Shown here piece after piece: positions 1 through 11,173 of a stretch of DNA of 64,000 nt. Position 1 is the first letter of the stretch, and each line of letters starts with the position of its first letter. Where the stretch lies: positions 62,001 to 126,000 of the forward strand of contig ML769459.1 of NCBI GenBank assembly GCA_009733575.1, read 5' to 3'. The stretch comes from Gymnopus androsaceus JB14. Its lineage: Eukaryota; Basidiomycota; Agaricomycetes; Agaricales; Omphalotaceae. The notes beneath the pieces are model-generated. The model saw only the letters and a list, made by a program, of their open reading frames with translations. It ran no database searches and was not told the origin of the DNA. The position numbers were made by a program, and so were the translations under genes.

Positions 1-2
1 AG

Positions 3-906
3 CCAATTCTATCAAGTATTGAAAATATGGTGATATTATTTTTCAACTTTTCCTCAAATAGACTCTGATAACTCTCCATTTTAGTTACATAAATCTACAG
101 AAGATACCATTCCTCATATTACATGGTATCCAACAGGTCCACTTTCCTTCCTCCCACTTCATGCAGCAGGGATATATGGCCTGGCAGAAAGAAATATCAA
201 TGTTTCTGATTTTGTGGTATCCTCATATACCACAACCTTGAGTGCTTTGATTGGCTCTTTTCCCAAACTCAAGCAACATCAGGCCAAGATCCCCACAGTT
301 CTCATTGTCTCACAACCTAATACACCTGGACTGACACCTCTACCTGGTACTGTGGAAGAGGCAAAGGTCATCCAAAAATATATCTCAAACACACATACTT
401 GCCATCTCAATCATGATGCAGCAACTGCAAAGGCTGTTATGCATGAAATGAGCAAGTATGATTTCATCCATTTTGCTTGCCATGGAATACAGGATATACA
501 GGATCCATTCGACAGTGCATTTGCCCTGTATGATCGGAGACTAAGGCTCAAAGCATTGATATCCTTGCCTCTCAACAATGTGCAGCTTGCAGTCCTTTCT
601 GCATGTCAAACAGCCACAAGAGATCAGAATCTCCCTGAAGAAGCTGTCCTTCTGGCAGCTGGGATGCTTGCAGTAGGTTATCCAAGTGTTATTGCTACAC
701 TGTGGTCTATTGGCGAAAAAGATGCCCCTCTGTTTGCTGACAAACTCTATGCAAATCTTCTGGGGCATAATGACAATTTTGGAGAACAGAAACAAAAGAT
801 GAGTCCAGCCTATGCACTTCATGAAGCTACCAAGAATCTACGCAAGGAAGTTGGTGAAACCAATTTTGTGAAGTGGGTACCATTCATCCACTTGGGAGGA
901 GCTTAG
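3..906 (+). CDS. CHAT-domain protein (caspase-like peptidase), 3' part only
   Basis: This is the C-terminal part of a CHAT-domain protein, the caspase/HetF-associated peptidase-like fold. A short exon piece (3-29) joins, after a 55-nt intron (30-84, GTGATA to TTTTAG), to a long last exon 85-906 in the same frame. The domain's usual WxPTGPLxFLPLHAAG segment lies at about 115-175. The catalytic His lies in FIHFACHG (about 463-486) and the catalytic Cys in LAVLSACQTA (about 583-612), so the dyad looks intact. Fungal CHAT proteins usually carry TPR repeats upstream; that part is beyond the window edge. The family includes proteases and regulated death effectors in bacteria; the role in fungi is mostly unknown. 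The call is secure, the substrate is not. Confidence 0.85.
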
Positions 907-1611
907 TGATACTGGGTAACATAACTTGTATACTGCCATAGCTATATGGAGAGTATAATATTGATTTTCTTTTTTTTTGCAGACTAAGTACTAGGTAGTA
1001 AGAAGTTAAGGAGAAGTCTGAAGGCAGCTTACTGTGCTAATTCATCCCATCAACAAAAATGCTCTGGGCCTGGGGTAGCCTGAGCAACCTGGGTGACCTA
1101 GGTAACCCAGACTACTCAGGTTACTGGAGGCTACCCTTCAAGTTACCCTGAAGTTGACCTATAAGGCTAACCTGGGTGAACCTGAGGCAGCCTGAGCAAC
1201 CTGAGATCTGGCTTAATTCTATACAACCTAAAGAGCCCAAATAACTTGGTGACTTTAAGCTATTAAGTATGTAAATATTCTCCAAAGAAAGGTAGATATT
1301 CCACTTGCTTGAATTTTCAATTATCATCTATAGATTAAAATTATAAGTAACTGTGCAAAATAAGCACCAAACATCAGCAAAACCTGGGTGATTGCCACAG
1401 AAAGGTCCCCCTCTGTACAGCTCTGATGAACCATGTGGGCACCTGTGAACTGTGTACAATGAAAACCCTGTTGATGGGGTCAAATCACATTCATCAAGAA
1501 AATAACAGTTTACCTCCTAAGCTTGTTTCACTTAAACTTGAGTCAAAATAACTTAAGTGAGCTGTTGAGCTGTTCCAAGTTGTAAGTCAGAGCCAGTAAG
1601 ACCTTTCCCTT
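907..1611. other. gene-free stretch with degenerate CCTGGGTGA-type repeats
   Basis: No credible coding exon is visible. Between about 1070 and 1205 the sequence is a run of diverged copies of a motif like 'agcaacctgggtgacc' in both orientations, so it looks like decayed satellite or nested inverted repeats. At about 1527-1562 a small inverted repeat (cacttaa / ttaagtg) could form a hairpin. The stretch lies between the stop of the CHAT gene and the convergent 3' end of the exchanger gene. Confidence 0.5.
1370..1478. repeat. short inverted-repeat (MITE-like) element, relative of the one at 35933-36079
   Basis: About 50 nt from 1370 (aaacatcagcaaaacctggg...) match, with few mismatches, the reverse complement of the right arm of the element at 35933-36079, including the shared segment 'aaggtccccctctgtac'. 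The other end here (ccctgttgatg) is a weaker inverted match. I read it as an older, diverged copy of the same non-autonomous family. Confidence 0.55.
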
Positions 1612-2050
1612 TTAGGTACTTGCAATAACTCGCTTTGACCTCGAGATCAAAATATTTTCTAATTTACATATAAGGCTGTACGTACAGAGGGAAGTAAAGC
1701 CTAGAGTATGTACATGCTTTGACTGAGAGATGCTACAAATACATGAAGCGCTGTCGAGAAGACGTCCTTGAAGGTATATAGTAATGTCTATAGTAATACT
1801 CGTAGTATAAGGATGTCCGTGTCGTTAGTTTTGATACATAGAGGAAAAAAGAATGTTATTTTCTGTAGGAATCTGGAATATGAAACTTGCTCTGCTATCT
1901 AAGATTTGGCGTGGATAGAGGGGCACGATAGAGCTAGACTGATGCGCACACCGCAAGTGAGGCGGGTAAGTTGGAGCCTGGAGGTGATTTAGATGTCTGC
2001 AATTAAAGAGCAAAGTAAACCAAGTCACCTGGATAAAACCAGAACGAGAC
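1612..2050. repeat. segment duplicated at 48174-48822 (exchanger 3' end and flank)
   Basis: From 'aggtacttgcaataactcgc' onward, the sequence matches 48174-48822 with many small differences, through 'ggatgtccgtgtcgttag', 'gtgaggcgggtaagt' and 'gcaaagtaaaccaagt' to the last roughly 20 codons of the exchanger gene. This copy contains the intact coding end (stop at 2003-2005), so it is probably the source copy. The function of the non-coding part is probably only the 3' untranslated region and flank. Confidence 0.8.
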
Positions 2051-4885
2051 AGCGATCATGATGTATAGGCCTGCATGCCCATTCGTTCAGTATGATCAAA
2101 GGTCGGAGATTGATCCCACTCACAGATGAGAATGGCTCCTTCCAGCCAATTCGACTTGCCATCGCCAACAACATGCGTCATGGTTTGAACTGCGTCAAAC
2201 AGAATCATTCGGAATACTTCGAGCTCTACATGATTGCACGTACCTGAAATATACAAGACCTGCAAACGCAAAATGAATATGAAACGGCATGAAGAACAGA
2301 TAGACTCGAGAACATACCAACGACTCGAATGGATCGAATAACAAGGCTAAAGGTTTGCCCATTGTCCAAGCAACCGTCACCATTAGAGGAATTACGAAGA
2401 GAGCAGTTTGCTAAGAGATGGAACGTGAGCTTGAATTTTCAGAGGAATATAGGCACTAACAATCGAAGAACCGACTGCGACGCTGATACTAAGCGTTACC
2501 TGATCTCCGACAGATACGCCAATAGCGTTACCACATTCTGCGATAGAGGACACAGCAGGTAGCAGGATAAGCGCAACCCATTCCTTGCTGATGGTCATCG
2601 AAATTCCGTCCATAGCTTCGACTAGCCAATCCGCAATAAAGGCGACACCCTAAGAACGATCAGTTTGTCAACAAGAAATAAACATGCAAGAAAAACGATG
2701 CATACGTACAATCGTAACGCCAATCAGCGACAGCACAGTCAACAACCAGCTTAGTTGCGGTTCCCGATGCGTTAACACGCTTCCATCCGGCGATACTGGC
2801 TCCCCGCTCAAGGGAATATCTGTGAACTTTTCGAATTCATATCCTCGGTGTCTAGCGTAAGACCGGGGTGGTAGTTGCTATTAATGGTCGAACCGCTAAA
2901 GCTTCTCCCAGACCCGGTCAGGGTAGGAGCATCGCTGGTTGCGCTGGCCGAGCGCGCGACAAGTCTAGGACGAAGAACTGATGTGTCGCAGAGAGCCACA
3001 TCTTCCAGCGTCAACATCAATCAGCCGGACAGTGGGATCGGACGATATAGCAGCAGGGGGGTACATGCGACTAGATTCCATGAGAGTGACTTCCGAAGCA
3101 GTCGAAACCCTGCTGGCTGTGAGATGTACGGCGTTCCAGGTTGCAGCTGTGTCGAGGAGCTAGGGCTGCCACTCCGGCTACGTGTAGGTGAAGGTGAAGG
3201 TGAAGGTGAGAGAGAACGTGTAGAGGATTCCGGACGAACGCCTTTGAACCATCTGGAAACATTGTCTTCACCGCTATCACTTCCGGAAGGAGAATGCGAA
3301 TGCTTTCCCTTGTCCCGAAGCGTCAGGGTTTGGAATATCGCCGGGGGCTGAAGAGGAGCAGGTATGTTGATAGAAAGCCTGCGACTTTTCTTCTGGGAGT
3401 CTTGATAGAGATGAGTATGTGACACGAGCTGAAAGACAAGATAGAAGGCGTATACTGTTCATGCAAAGTCAGGCCCAGATCAAGATACGAGAAATTTATA
3501 TAGCTTACTAGCTAACAGGATGAGCGATACCTGGCAAGACTATCAGCTAACAATGAAATGGTAAACTTGAATGTCGGACGTACTGCGTGGCTCATATTCA
3601 AGATGCTACGCCGCTGGTTATCTGGAACAGCGGTATCCTTATCACCGCTCAAGGCAAAGTGGTATGCGACGGGCAGGAGCAGAACGCTTACGCTGATACT
3701 CAGAAGAGATGAGTGAACTTGATTCGCAGCTGGACAGATACTCAGTCAAGGTAGAAGAACGCGAAATCACTGAACACTCACTAGCGTCAAACACTTGCTC
3801 GCTGAATTTTAATCCTCCCGCAAGGAAACTGAGGCCCAGCACAAGGACTGGCACAAGATCAACACAGACTCATGTCAAGCCGTGGACCGCTACTCACGCA
3901 GTTTTCCGAGGATGGAACCAATAACTGATTTGTAGGTCAGCGACGATCTCTTGATATTGTCAAAGTAGTAGCTTACGCGACGACTGGACTACGCGAAGTT
4001 CACATTTCCGAAGAGCACAAAACTAGGGAGAGATGTTATTCAAGTAGTTGGCTTGGCTAGATTGTGGTTTCACTCACAGCGACGACGATCTCCACACTAG
4101 CCCGTAATCATGTTAGAGACTTTAGCTTAGTAGAATGAAACGAGCGTACGTGTTATTCTAAACAGATCGTAAGGTATAACTCGCCTAAGAAGCATGATAG
4201 AATACGTACCAAACTTGCGTTCAGAAGCCCAGTTCTTGACCCTCCGATCCTGGCCGAGAGCTCTCGAGTTGTGATTTCGTGGATCTAAAGAACACGTACA
4301 TGAGACCGATAAAAGCAGAGGAACACGACACGCGATTACTTTGACCAAAGGAAGAAGAGACAAGAGACAGACTGGATGAAAGAGATGAGAACTGGCGTAT
4401 TACATGGATGGAACGCGTACATATGAAGACCAATCCGTGATATTGCTCCATGGCGAGACTAAACATACACTGGTGATAGTTAGCATACAGCCGTATCGTC
4501 GAGAAATTATGCTCACCGCGACGGGAATAAGACATAAGAGGACATTGAACCAAGAACCAAAAAGAAGAAGCCTCCATCCTTTGAAAAGATCTCGCCATTG
4601 GAATGAAGTTTCCATCGCAAGATTTCCATCATCGCTCCCTCTACTGAATCCTGAAGGGCCGCGAAACAGCGGTAAAGTATATCGCGTTCGAGATTGTGTT
4701 GAATTCGGCTGCGAGTCTGTGCGTTCGACTAGATTTATTCGAGAATCCGAGTTTAGTGTCGAGTAGTTTGAGTTGGTGCGAGCCAGCGCGGGATTGGGAA
4801 ATTGTGGTTGGATAGACGCGTTCTCCGCTGTGTAGTAGTTGATATTGCCGAATTCGTTAGGCCGAGGCATAGAATACGTTGTCAT
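2003..4885 (-). CDS. VCX1: vacuolar Ca2+/H+ exchanger (CAX/VCX1 family)
   Basis: This is a proton-driven calcium antiporter expected in the vacuolar membrane. The start codon is at 4885; a hydrophilic N-terminus of about 90 residues precedes the first membrane helix (WRLLLFGSWFNVLL). Small exons then give the first alpha-repeat region (ARIGGSRTGLLNASL near 4215-4270; SVIGSILG near 3905). Further exons give LLVLGLSFLAGGLKF (near 3800), the NMSHA segment (near 3600), a long Ser/Pro-rich cytosolic loop (3425 to about 2820), and the second alpha-repeat SSIAECGNAIGVSV with SISVAVGSS (near 2470-2560). The last helix (CLYIMIAVSFWFYPG) follows an intron with GTGAGT and ends at TAA 2003-2005. At least ten introns are needed. 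The segment order agrees with the family throughout, and I see no frame break. Its 3' end was copied to 48 kb. Confidence 0.88.
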
Positions 4886-5701
4886 TGTGAAGGAGAGACA
4901 GAATGAGTTGGGAAAAGAAGATCGGCGCGCTTTTAAATGAATGACAGTCGAAGCGCGAAAGAAAGAAACACAGGAATCCGAATTAGCAATGCGGCCAAAT
5001 TTGGTAATCTTACCTCGTTTGGTCCTGAGCTCACTGGTATTTTACGATTTATTATCCAATATTTCAGTCTCTACAGTATCTGTAGTACTGTAACATCGCG
5101 AAAAATTATGTCTCTAAATCCCTTGCCAATTTGCAGCTGTTTCGAAAAACGGAGACCACCGCCTACCATTCAGTTGCTCCTCACTCCAATTCAATCACCT
5201 AAGTAAGACTCCGATAAGAGCCCCACCAGAACTGAATTGCTCTCGTCACCTCAGAATTTTTGGAGGTGGCCTCCGTTTTTCGAAACAGCTGTGAACATCC
5301 AAGGTTCCAAGTTGCCTCCGGTAAGCTGTGTCTGCATCCAGCGAAGATATATGCTTTAATTCCCAATATGAGGCTGAATCGAAATACATATAATAACCAC
5401 CCAGAATGAATCAGAATAAGTGAAAAGTCAAATACTACAGAGTATTATTGAGAGTTGATTGAAAGTGTGAGAAGCATGCAATCTTTAAAACCCAAGAGTC
5501 AAAGCTAAGGAAAGACTGAGCTCACTGGTTCAGTGAAAGATGGAGCTATTAAGAAGATGAGCGGATGAGTGGTCGGAGTTAAGAGACCACCTTCGGGCGG
5601 CTAGAGCCGATATCTGGCCGGCTCTCGATCCGGTCTCGGCCTCGGAGGCTTCCGGGAACTGATACAGCAACAACTTTTGAACTTGCTCTCGTTCGTCAAT
5701 A
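4886..5701. other. divergent intergenic region between exchanger and COX4
   Basis: The two genes are transcribed away from each other, so this stretch must hold both promoters. No exon is convincing. It contains the inverted-repeat element 5134-5292. I do not recognise specific factor sites. Confidence 0.5.
5134..5292. repeat. 159-bp inverted-repeat (MITE-like) element
   Basis: The ends are inverted copies: 5134-5160 (cagctgtttcgaaaaacgga...) pairs with 5262-5292 with one or two mismatches, and both tips contain the palindrome CAGCTG. There is no coding capacity between the arms. The arrangement is typical of a non-autonomous DNA transposon, but no clear target duplication is visible. Confidence 0.65.
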
Positions 5702-6286
5702 ATGTTTTCCAGAGCTATCTCTGCAGGTCGTCCTGCAGCCACTCGCGCTTTGCGCTCTACCGTTACGCCCTCTAACCTCCGAGCCTTTTCCGTCACTTGT
5801 CGTGCTTCTTCTGGTGGTCACGGCCCTCCGCCTCCTGGTCTGTTTGGTCCAGGTGGAAAAGCTGGTGAAGTTCCCGGTATTGCTGAGCAGTCCACCGGTA
5901 TCGAGCGTCTCCAGTATCTTGGTGACGCTGAGGGCATTCAGATTTTCGACACTGCTCCTCTCGACTCGAGTCGCATTGGTACCAAAAAGGATCCCATTCT
6001 AGTTCCTTCTCCTGTTAGTTTTTTGCTTTATCGCGTCTTTTTCCAACTTAAAATGATTGCTATAGTCCGCCGAACGTCTCGTTGGATGCACCGGCTCGCC
6101 TGCTGACTCTCATGATGTCCTTTGGTTCCCTCTGATGAAGGACCATCAACACCGTTGTCTCGAATGTGGTTCTGGTCCGTAGCTAACCCCTCGTTCTTTT
6201 GCTTAATCCTGATCATTTCTTTTCTCTCTCTAGTTTACCAGATGGACTTCTATGGGGAAGAGCACCACGATGAACACCACCATTAA
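5702..6286 (+). CDS. COX4: cytochrome c oxidase subunit 4 (mammalian Vb type), mitochondrial
   Basis: This is the zinc-binding structural subunit of mitochondrial complex IV. There are three exons: 5702-6013, 6066-6174 and 6234-6286, with introns of 52 and 59 nt. The N-terminus (MFSRAISAGRPAATRALRS...) is a typical mitochondrial presequence. The core has the family signature: LEG-type region (YLGDAEGIQIFDTAPLD), RIGTKKDPI, then VGCTGSPADSHDV and CLECGSVYQMDFYG, giving the Cys ligands of the Zn site. A His-rich tail ends the protein. The length (about 157 residues) fits the family. Start choice is fixed by the presequence. The second intron uses an uncommon but valid donor (GTCCGT). Confidence 0.95.
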
Positions 6287-6711
6287 ATTTGTTTAAACTT
6301 TAGATGCAAAATTCACAATATACATTGTAAATCCTTGAAACAATGGCTTGACTTGCTTTTCGTCAAAAATCTCCTTAGATGCGATATACCTTTTTGTCGC
6401 AAGCTCGAGCTCAGCTTCCCAAAAGACATGACACGCTTTCTCATTCGCCAAGTAGCCCTTGACTTTCTGCAATTCTACATCCCTTTACCTTTAGGTCTTT
6501 GATATCAGTCTACTTTATTCGGACGTTAGCATGTGGTCAGTTTGTTCACTGTCTTCCATATCACTTTCCTCATTCAATACCTCCATAGGCGGTCGCTCGA
6601 GAGCCCTTATTTCATCGCGCCTTCACGCCCTATTGCAACTATCGGATGGTCCTCTTTTTTATTTAGCGTCTGCGGGCGAATACTTTGATTTTTCATTCCT
6701 TTGCGAATCTA

Positions 6712-6785
6712 GAGCCTTAAAATGTTTCTTACATCTCAAATTGAACTTCTCGCTTCCGATGAGGATGTGTCTTGTTCCATCGATG
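6712..6785 (+). pseudogene. possible remnant of a copy of the 9294 gene's first exon
   Basis: The stretch beginning at the ATG 6722 aligns by eye with the first exon at 9294: both read ATG, then 'acatctcaaattg' / 'tcatctcaaattg', a gap, and 'ctcgcttc..atg/tgggatgt'. The similarity covers only about 60 nt and ends there; the modules of the protein are not recognisable downstream. It could be chance. Confidence 0.25.
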
Positions 6786-8486
6786 AACTAGGTCATAAAG
6801 GCTTGCCTTTTCTCTTCCTCAGTCAGTCTGCTGCACCAGCGGCACCGACACCGCCCATAGCAGCAGCTCCACGTCTTCACCTCGTATACCACATACGAGA
6901 AAACCTCGCTCAAGACAATGCACTACAAACATCTGCGATGCAACTGATGCTTACATTACAAGCAGCTGTACCGAAGTTTTTCTTTCGCCGTCGTACCAAA
7001 AGCCACGGCCGCTCTGGTCCCAACAGCTGCAGATGCTACCAATGTCCAATCAGACATTGCGCCAGGATTACTGGAAACCATTTCGTGGAACGGTTGTTAC
7101 AGCGATTCTTTCCACCGAGCGCAGCTACGTCTGCGTTCTACGAATAGACAGACCATGCCAGTGCCCATGAGCTTCTGTACGTCTTGTTCATTTTCTTTGT
7201 CGATTGTCTGGAAGCTAAACGTATGATCGGTGCTCAGCCTTTTCTGCGTTGGGGTTCCACCTCGATAGCCTTCATCAGAGCGTTCACGTCTAACGGATAA
7301 ACGAACAATTCCAATCCTGCTCCTTCGTTGAATTCATCAGGCCCATAGGTCCAACACTTCGCTATCTGTATGGAGAACCTGATTGATAGCCTGCTGCGAG
7401 TCATGAAACCATGTATGTTATGTTGCTTTTCCGTTCACTTTTGAGTGCTACTTTGCGATCAGTGCTCGGCCCTTTCTGCGTTAGTTACGCGTGTCAGAAT
7501 TTTTGGAAGCATGAAGATAAAGTTGCTCTATATTTGGGCATCCACTACATCCAAGTGCAGTTGCTACGCGTTTTCCTGATACAATCGCAGCCATAAATGA
7601 TGCACTGTTCATCCAGTTGGGCGACGGTGTTTTACGCCATCTGCGCCGTTCTTAGGTGATTTTGTTCTTGCGATTTGTACAATGCTGCGCAAAGAAAATG
7701 GTACAAGCTTTCCTTCTCGAGGAACTGGACCTGTCGTCCTATGTCCTTCTAACTGTTACCACGAACTCAACACCGAGGGGTATCGTTATTTACTCACCGT
7801 CCCTTCTTTTGACTGGTTCTTTTCTCTCAGTCTTTTCAATTCTAATTCAGGACGTGCCACAGCTTCTTTCCGCATGCAACGAACGACATGCTCTAGAGAC
7901 GCGCTACCCCCTCCTCACCGTATTTACTTGACTGCCTCTAGATTCCTCCTCTTCGAAACTTTGGACGACCACAACTTTTTGTGCGTCTAGGAAATACGAA
8001 AACTTGCAAAGTGCACCACGATCAACATCAGCAACTCCATCACATCTGCATCAAAGACCAAACATAGAGGAAACTCAGCACGCTTTGAGCACGCTTGTTG
8101 CTGATGATGAGAGGGTAACCAGGTGTAATCCCTCCGCTTCTATGGTAATGTACGTTCGGGTCTTTTAGAGCCTTTGATAGCGCAGTTCCTGCTTTCCTCA
8201 GTTCGAACTGCTACTTTTTTTACTTCTCCCAGTTTGAATTCCTACGTCTATGTCGTACAAACTCGTACGCAAACCTTTTCAGAGCCGGATGTGTGTGTTA
8301 TGTATAACCGCAGGACTGTAAATAAGTCTAGGACAGTCCAGGCAGGTCCAGTGGCAACCAGGGTATGTACGATATGTCCTTGGTGATGCCGTTCGGAGCG
8401 CCCTTGCGAAAAAACCAACAATGGATGTTTCGATCGATACTGCAGCCTTCATCTCTGGCTTACATATAGCCTTCCGGTCCCGACAT

Positions 8487-8566
8487 ACAGAGGCGGCCAA
8501 AAGACATTCCCCAGCTTAACAGGGAATATTGTTCCCACGTGGGGAATATCTTTTGGCCGCCTCTGT
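8487..8566. repeat. 80-bp palindromic insertion with ACAT target duplication
   Basis: The two arms, beginning acagaggcggccaaaaga, are inverted copies over about 27 bp with a single mismatch, around a small inner loop that itself contains a palindrome (gggaatattgttccc). The element is flanked on both sides by ACAT (8483-8486 and 8567-8570), the pattern of a target-site duplication. Size and structure fit a very small non-autonomous DNA element. Confidence 0.75.
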
Positions 8567-8993
8567 ACATACAGCTCGGACTCCGTCCTGCCGCGCTACG
8601 CATCCCTTAGCCTGCTGTATCCCGGAGATATCAGTTGTCAAATACGCGCCTGCCCTTCGTTCAAGTGGGACCACCTCCATGTACAATACACTCCAGGTCT
8701 CGTTATTATTATCCCAGGAACGTATACGGCCAGGTATGTAGAGAGCACTCCATTCGAATTCGTGCCTCTACATAACAAAAACACAGGTATCCAAAATTAA
8801 AATTGTATGGATGTGCCCGTTGATGTGTACTGTAAGCGCGTCGTCTCCGACTCGTTGTGTCGAATATATTCTGATCCTGTCATCTTCTGGGCCTTGCAAC
8901 ACAGGCACGACGCATAATTTTCTAGAAATTCACCCTCTTCATGGGAAGATCATAATCAGAAAGCAACCGGGCGATAGTCGGGTAAAATTCTGG

Positions 8994-9000
8994 TATAAAA
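8994..9000 (+). promoter_or_regulatory. TATA box of the secreted-protein gene
   Basis: TATAAAA lies about 295 bp upstream of the start codon at 9294. A spliced 5' leader (possible donor near 9129, acceptor near 9184) explains the distance. The leader is pyrimidine-rich, as in highly expressed fungal genes. Confidence 0.6.
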
Positions 9001-9293
9001 GGGAAAGTCTTTCCTGCGATTAGTTCCCTACGTTCTCCTCCTACGTGTCTCTTTGCTTTGCTTTGCTTCCTTTGTCTGTGTCGTTGCACGGCTTGCTTCC
9101 TTCTTTTTTTCTAGTTCATTCTCTGACCAGGTGAGCTTGTTCTCTATCTGTGTATTTACCCAGCTCTCTAACCAAATATAACAGGCGTCCCTCCATTCGG
9201 CCTTCCAAAGCCTAGGACCTTTGTGTTTTTTCCTCTCCAACGCCTGCAAGCAACACTTTCATTTTCCTTTTTTCGCGAAGCTAGACGCTCGAA

Positions 9294-11173
9294 ATGTTGA
9301 CTTCATCTCAAATTGGTGGTGCTGTCGCTTTATTCTTCCTCGCTTCTTCTGGGGATGTCTTGGCTCGTCCTCTTCTCTACTCGAGGCAGAGCACCAACTC
9401 TTCGGTCAGTTCATTAGGTTTAACGATCCCAGTCAGTTTTGCTCAGATTTTTGCGCGTAGCTTGGAGACTTTGGTTCCTGTACGCTCCCCGAGATTACGT
9501 TCGCTGTAGGATTTGACAACCGAAAGGAAACTTCTTTCGAGCCAACTAACTTGGGTATGTTTTATATTTGTTTCTCCGGTTTCTGGAATGCTCAATTTTT
9601 GCTTGCATATCATCAGTGGATTACAACCATGGATCAGCGGACGGCATTGACATTATCACAAACTTCATGTGTGACCAGTTGGTTAACTCCTGTAAGGCGG
9701 ATGCCACAGCCCAGGCGACTTGCAAAACAGCACAAGCAGCTGCGGATGCCCAGCTTCCTGGTACTGGCTTCCAAGCAGATGCTTTTAACGCTGTCTTCGG
9801 TACGTTTGCCTCAGCATTTTTTTCAGATTTTCTAAATGCTAACTTCTCCCCAAGGTATTAAAACGAACTTTGGGGCTGTCGATGTCGTTACGGACCAGGG
9901 AACCACGCTCGGTGTTGACGGTTAGTAAATGAGCCGCTTGGCTTTTTTCTCCCCCGCCGACCCTAACCCAAAATTCTTCTCTGCAGGCACTAATACGGGA
10001 GCAGCTGTTGCGTCTACCTCAGCGATTACTGTAGGCAACTGAAACTGGCGCTGCTGCTGCAACGACAGACGCCGCTTCCGCTGTAAGACATCCGTCTCTC
10101 TCTCAATGTAGCATATACTCATATCTTCTCAGGCAACTACTACTGCTGCTCTTGCTGACTGCGTGCCCGTGAGTCCCTCCTCTTTCTCCAACATAGTATA
10201 TAACTGATGTTCCTTCTATCAATCTCCTCTCCTCTGCAACCCGTCATGCCCCACTTACCTTTCTCGTCTCGTCTCCTCTCTCCCTTCCCCTCCCTCTCTC
10301 CTTGCATCCGCTCCAGACGACCGTCACAGTCACCGCTCGGTGCAGCTGATGACACTGCTACGTCCTCTGTATCTAGCGTAGCAGCAGCCGCTACTACTGC
10401 AGCTAGCGCAACTACGAGCACTGCCAGGTATTATTGTTCTTCTGCTGTTGTCCAAGTCATAAGCTGAAATCTCATTGTCTAGCGCCACCACTGACGACAC
10501 AGTATGTTCTTTTTTTCATTTATGTGTACTTCCTGTTCTAAAGTAGTTGTTTTCAGAGTGCTGCTTCCACCGACTCTGCATCTCAGATTGGCGACTTTGG
10601 CTCGTGCACTATCCCTCAAATTGAGTTCGGTGTCGGCTTCGACGATCGTACCGAGACTGCCTTCCAGGTGCGTGTGACGACACGACCTTGAAAGCTACCC
10701 AGTCTAATCCGTGTCCTCTCTAGCCCACAAACCAGGTTGACTACAACCATGGATCAGCCGACAACATTGGAGTCATCACCCAGTTCATGTGTAACACCTT
10801 GGTCAATTCGTGTGGTGCTAATGCCCTTGCCCAGGTAAAAATTTTCCAACTCCTTCAATAGTATGTGGTACTGAAGTTGCCTCACAGAGCACTTGCGCCT
10901 CAGCCATTACAGCAGCAGCTGCCGCCACAGGTTAGTCTCTTGTACACTTTTAATGTGGTTGGTAAATATTGAACATTTTTCTCCATTAAGCACCCACTGG
11001 TCAACAAGCTGATGGTTAGTCTCTTCGAAACATAATGTGATGATGATTCAAACATTTTTTCTCTAGCGTTCAATGCGGTCTTTGGAATCCAGACCAACTT
11101 TGCAGCTGTTGATGTTATCTCGAACACCGGTATTAACTTGGGTCCTGATGGAACCGGAGCCGCCTCTGCTTAG
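9294..11173 (+). CDS. secreted protein with two copies of a Cys-containing module
   Basis: I do not know a function. Exon 1 encodes a signal peptide (MLTSSQIGGAVALFFLASSGDVLA). Two modules of about 110 residues follow, separated by an Ala/Thr-rich linker encoded by several tiny exons. Each module reads GDFGSCT..., VGFD-R-ET-F-PTN, VDYNHGSAD, ITxFMC, LVNSC, TC, QADAFNAVFGI, TNF-AVDV. Module 1 lies on exons from about 9440 to 9920, module 2 from about 10560 to 11150. The conserved Cys pattern and signal peptide point to an extracellular protein. About a dozen introns are needed, and two possible acceptors (near 9987 and 10028) give alternative linkers, the shorter one keeping the frame. I recall similar orphan proteins in Agaricomycetes. 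Confidence 0.7.

Larger units (their letters stand above)
6287..8990. other. long gene-poor region, probably decayed sequence
   Basis: About 2.7 kb without a convincing gene. The open frames are short and have no family look, and there is no exon chain with consistent frames. Two stretches near 7228-7253 and 7456-7481 are similar to each other (gatcrgtgctcrgccy-tttctgcgtt), suggesting small internal duplications. A hairpin element lies at 8487-8566. A short stretch at 6712-6785 resembles the start of the secreted-protein gene at 9294. Confidence 0.45.
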
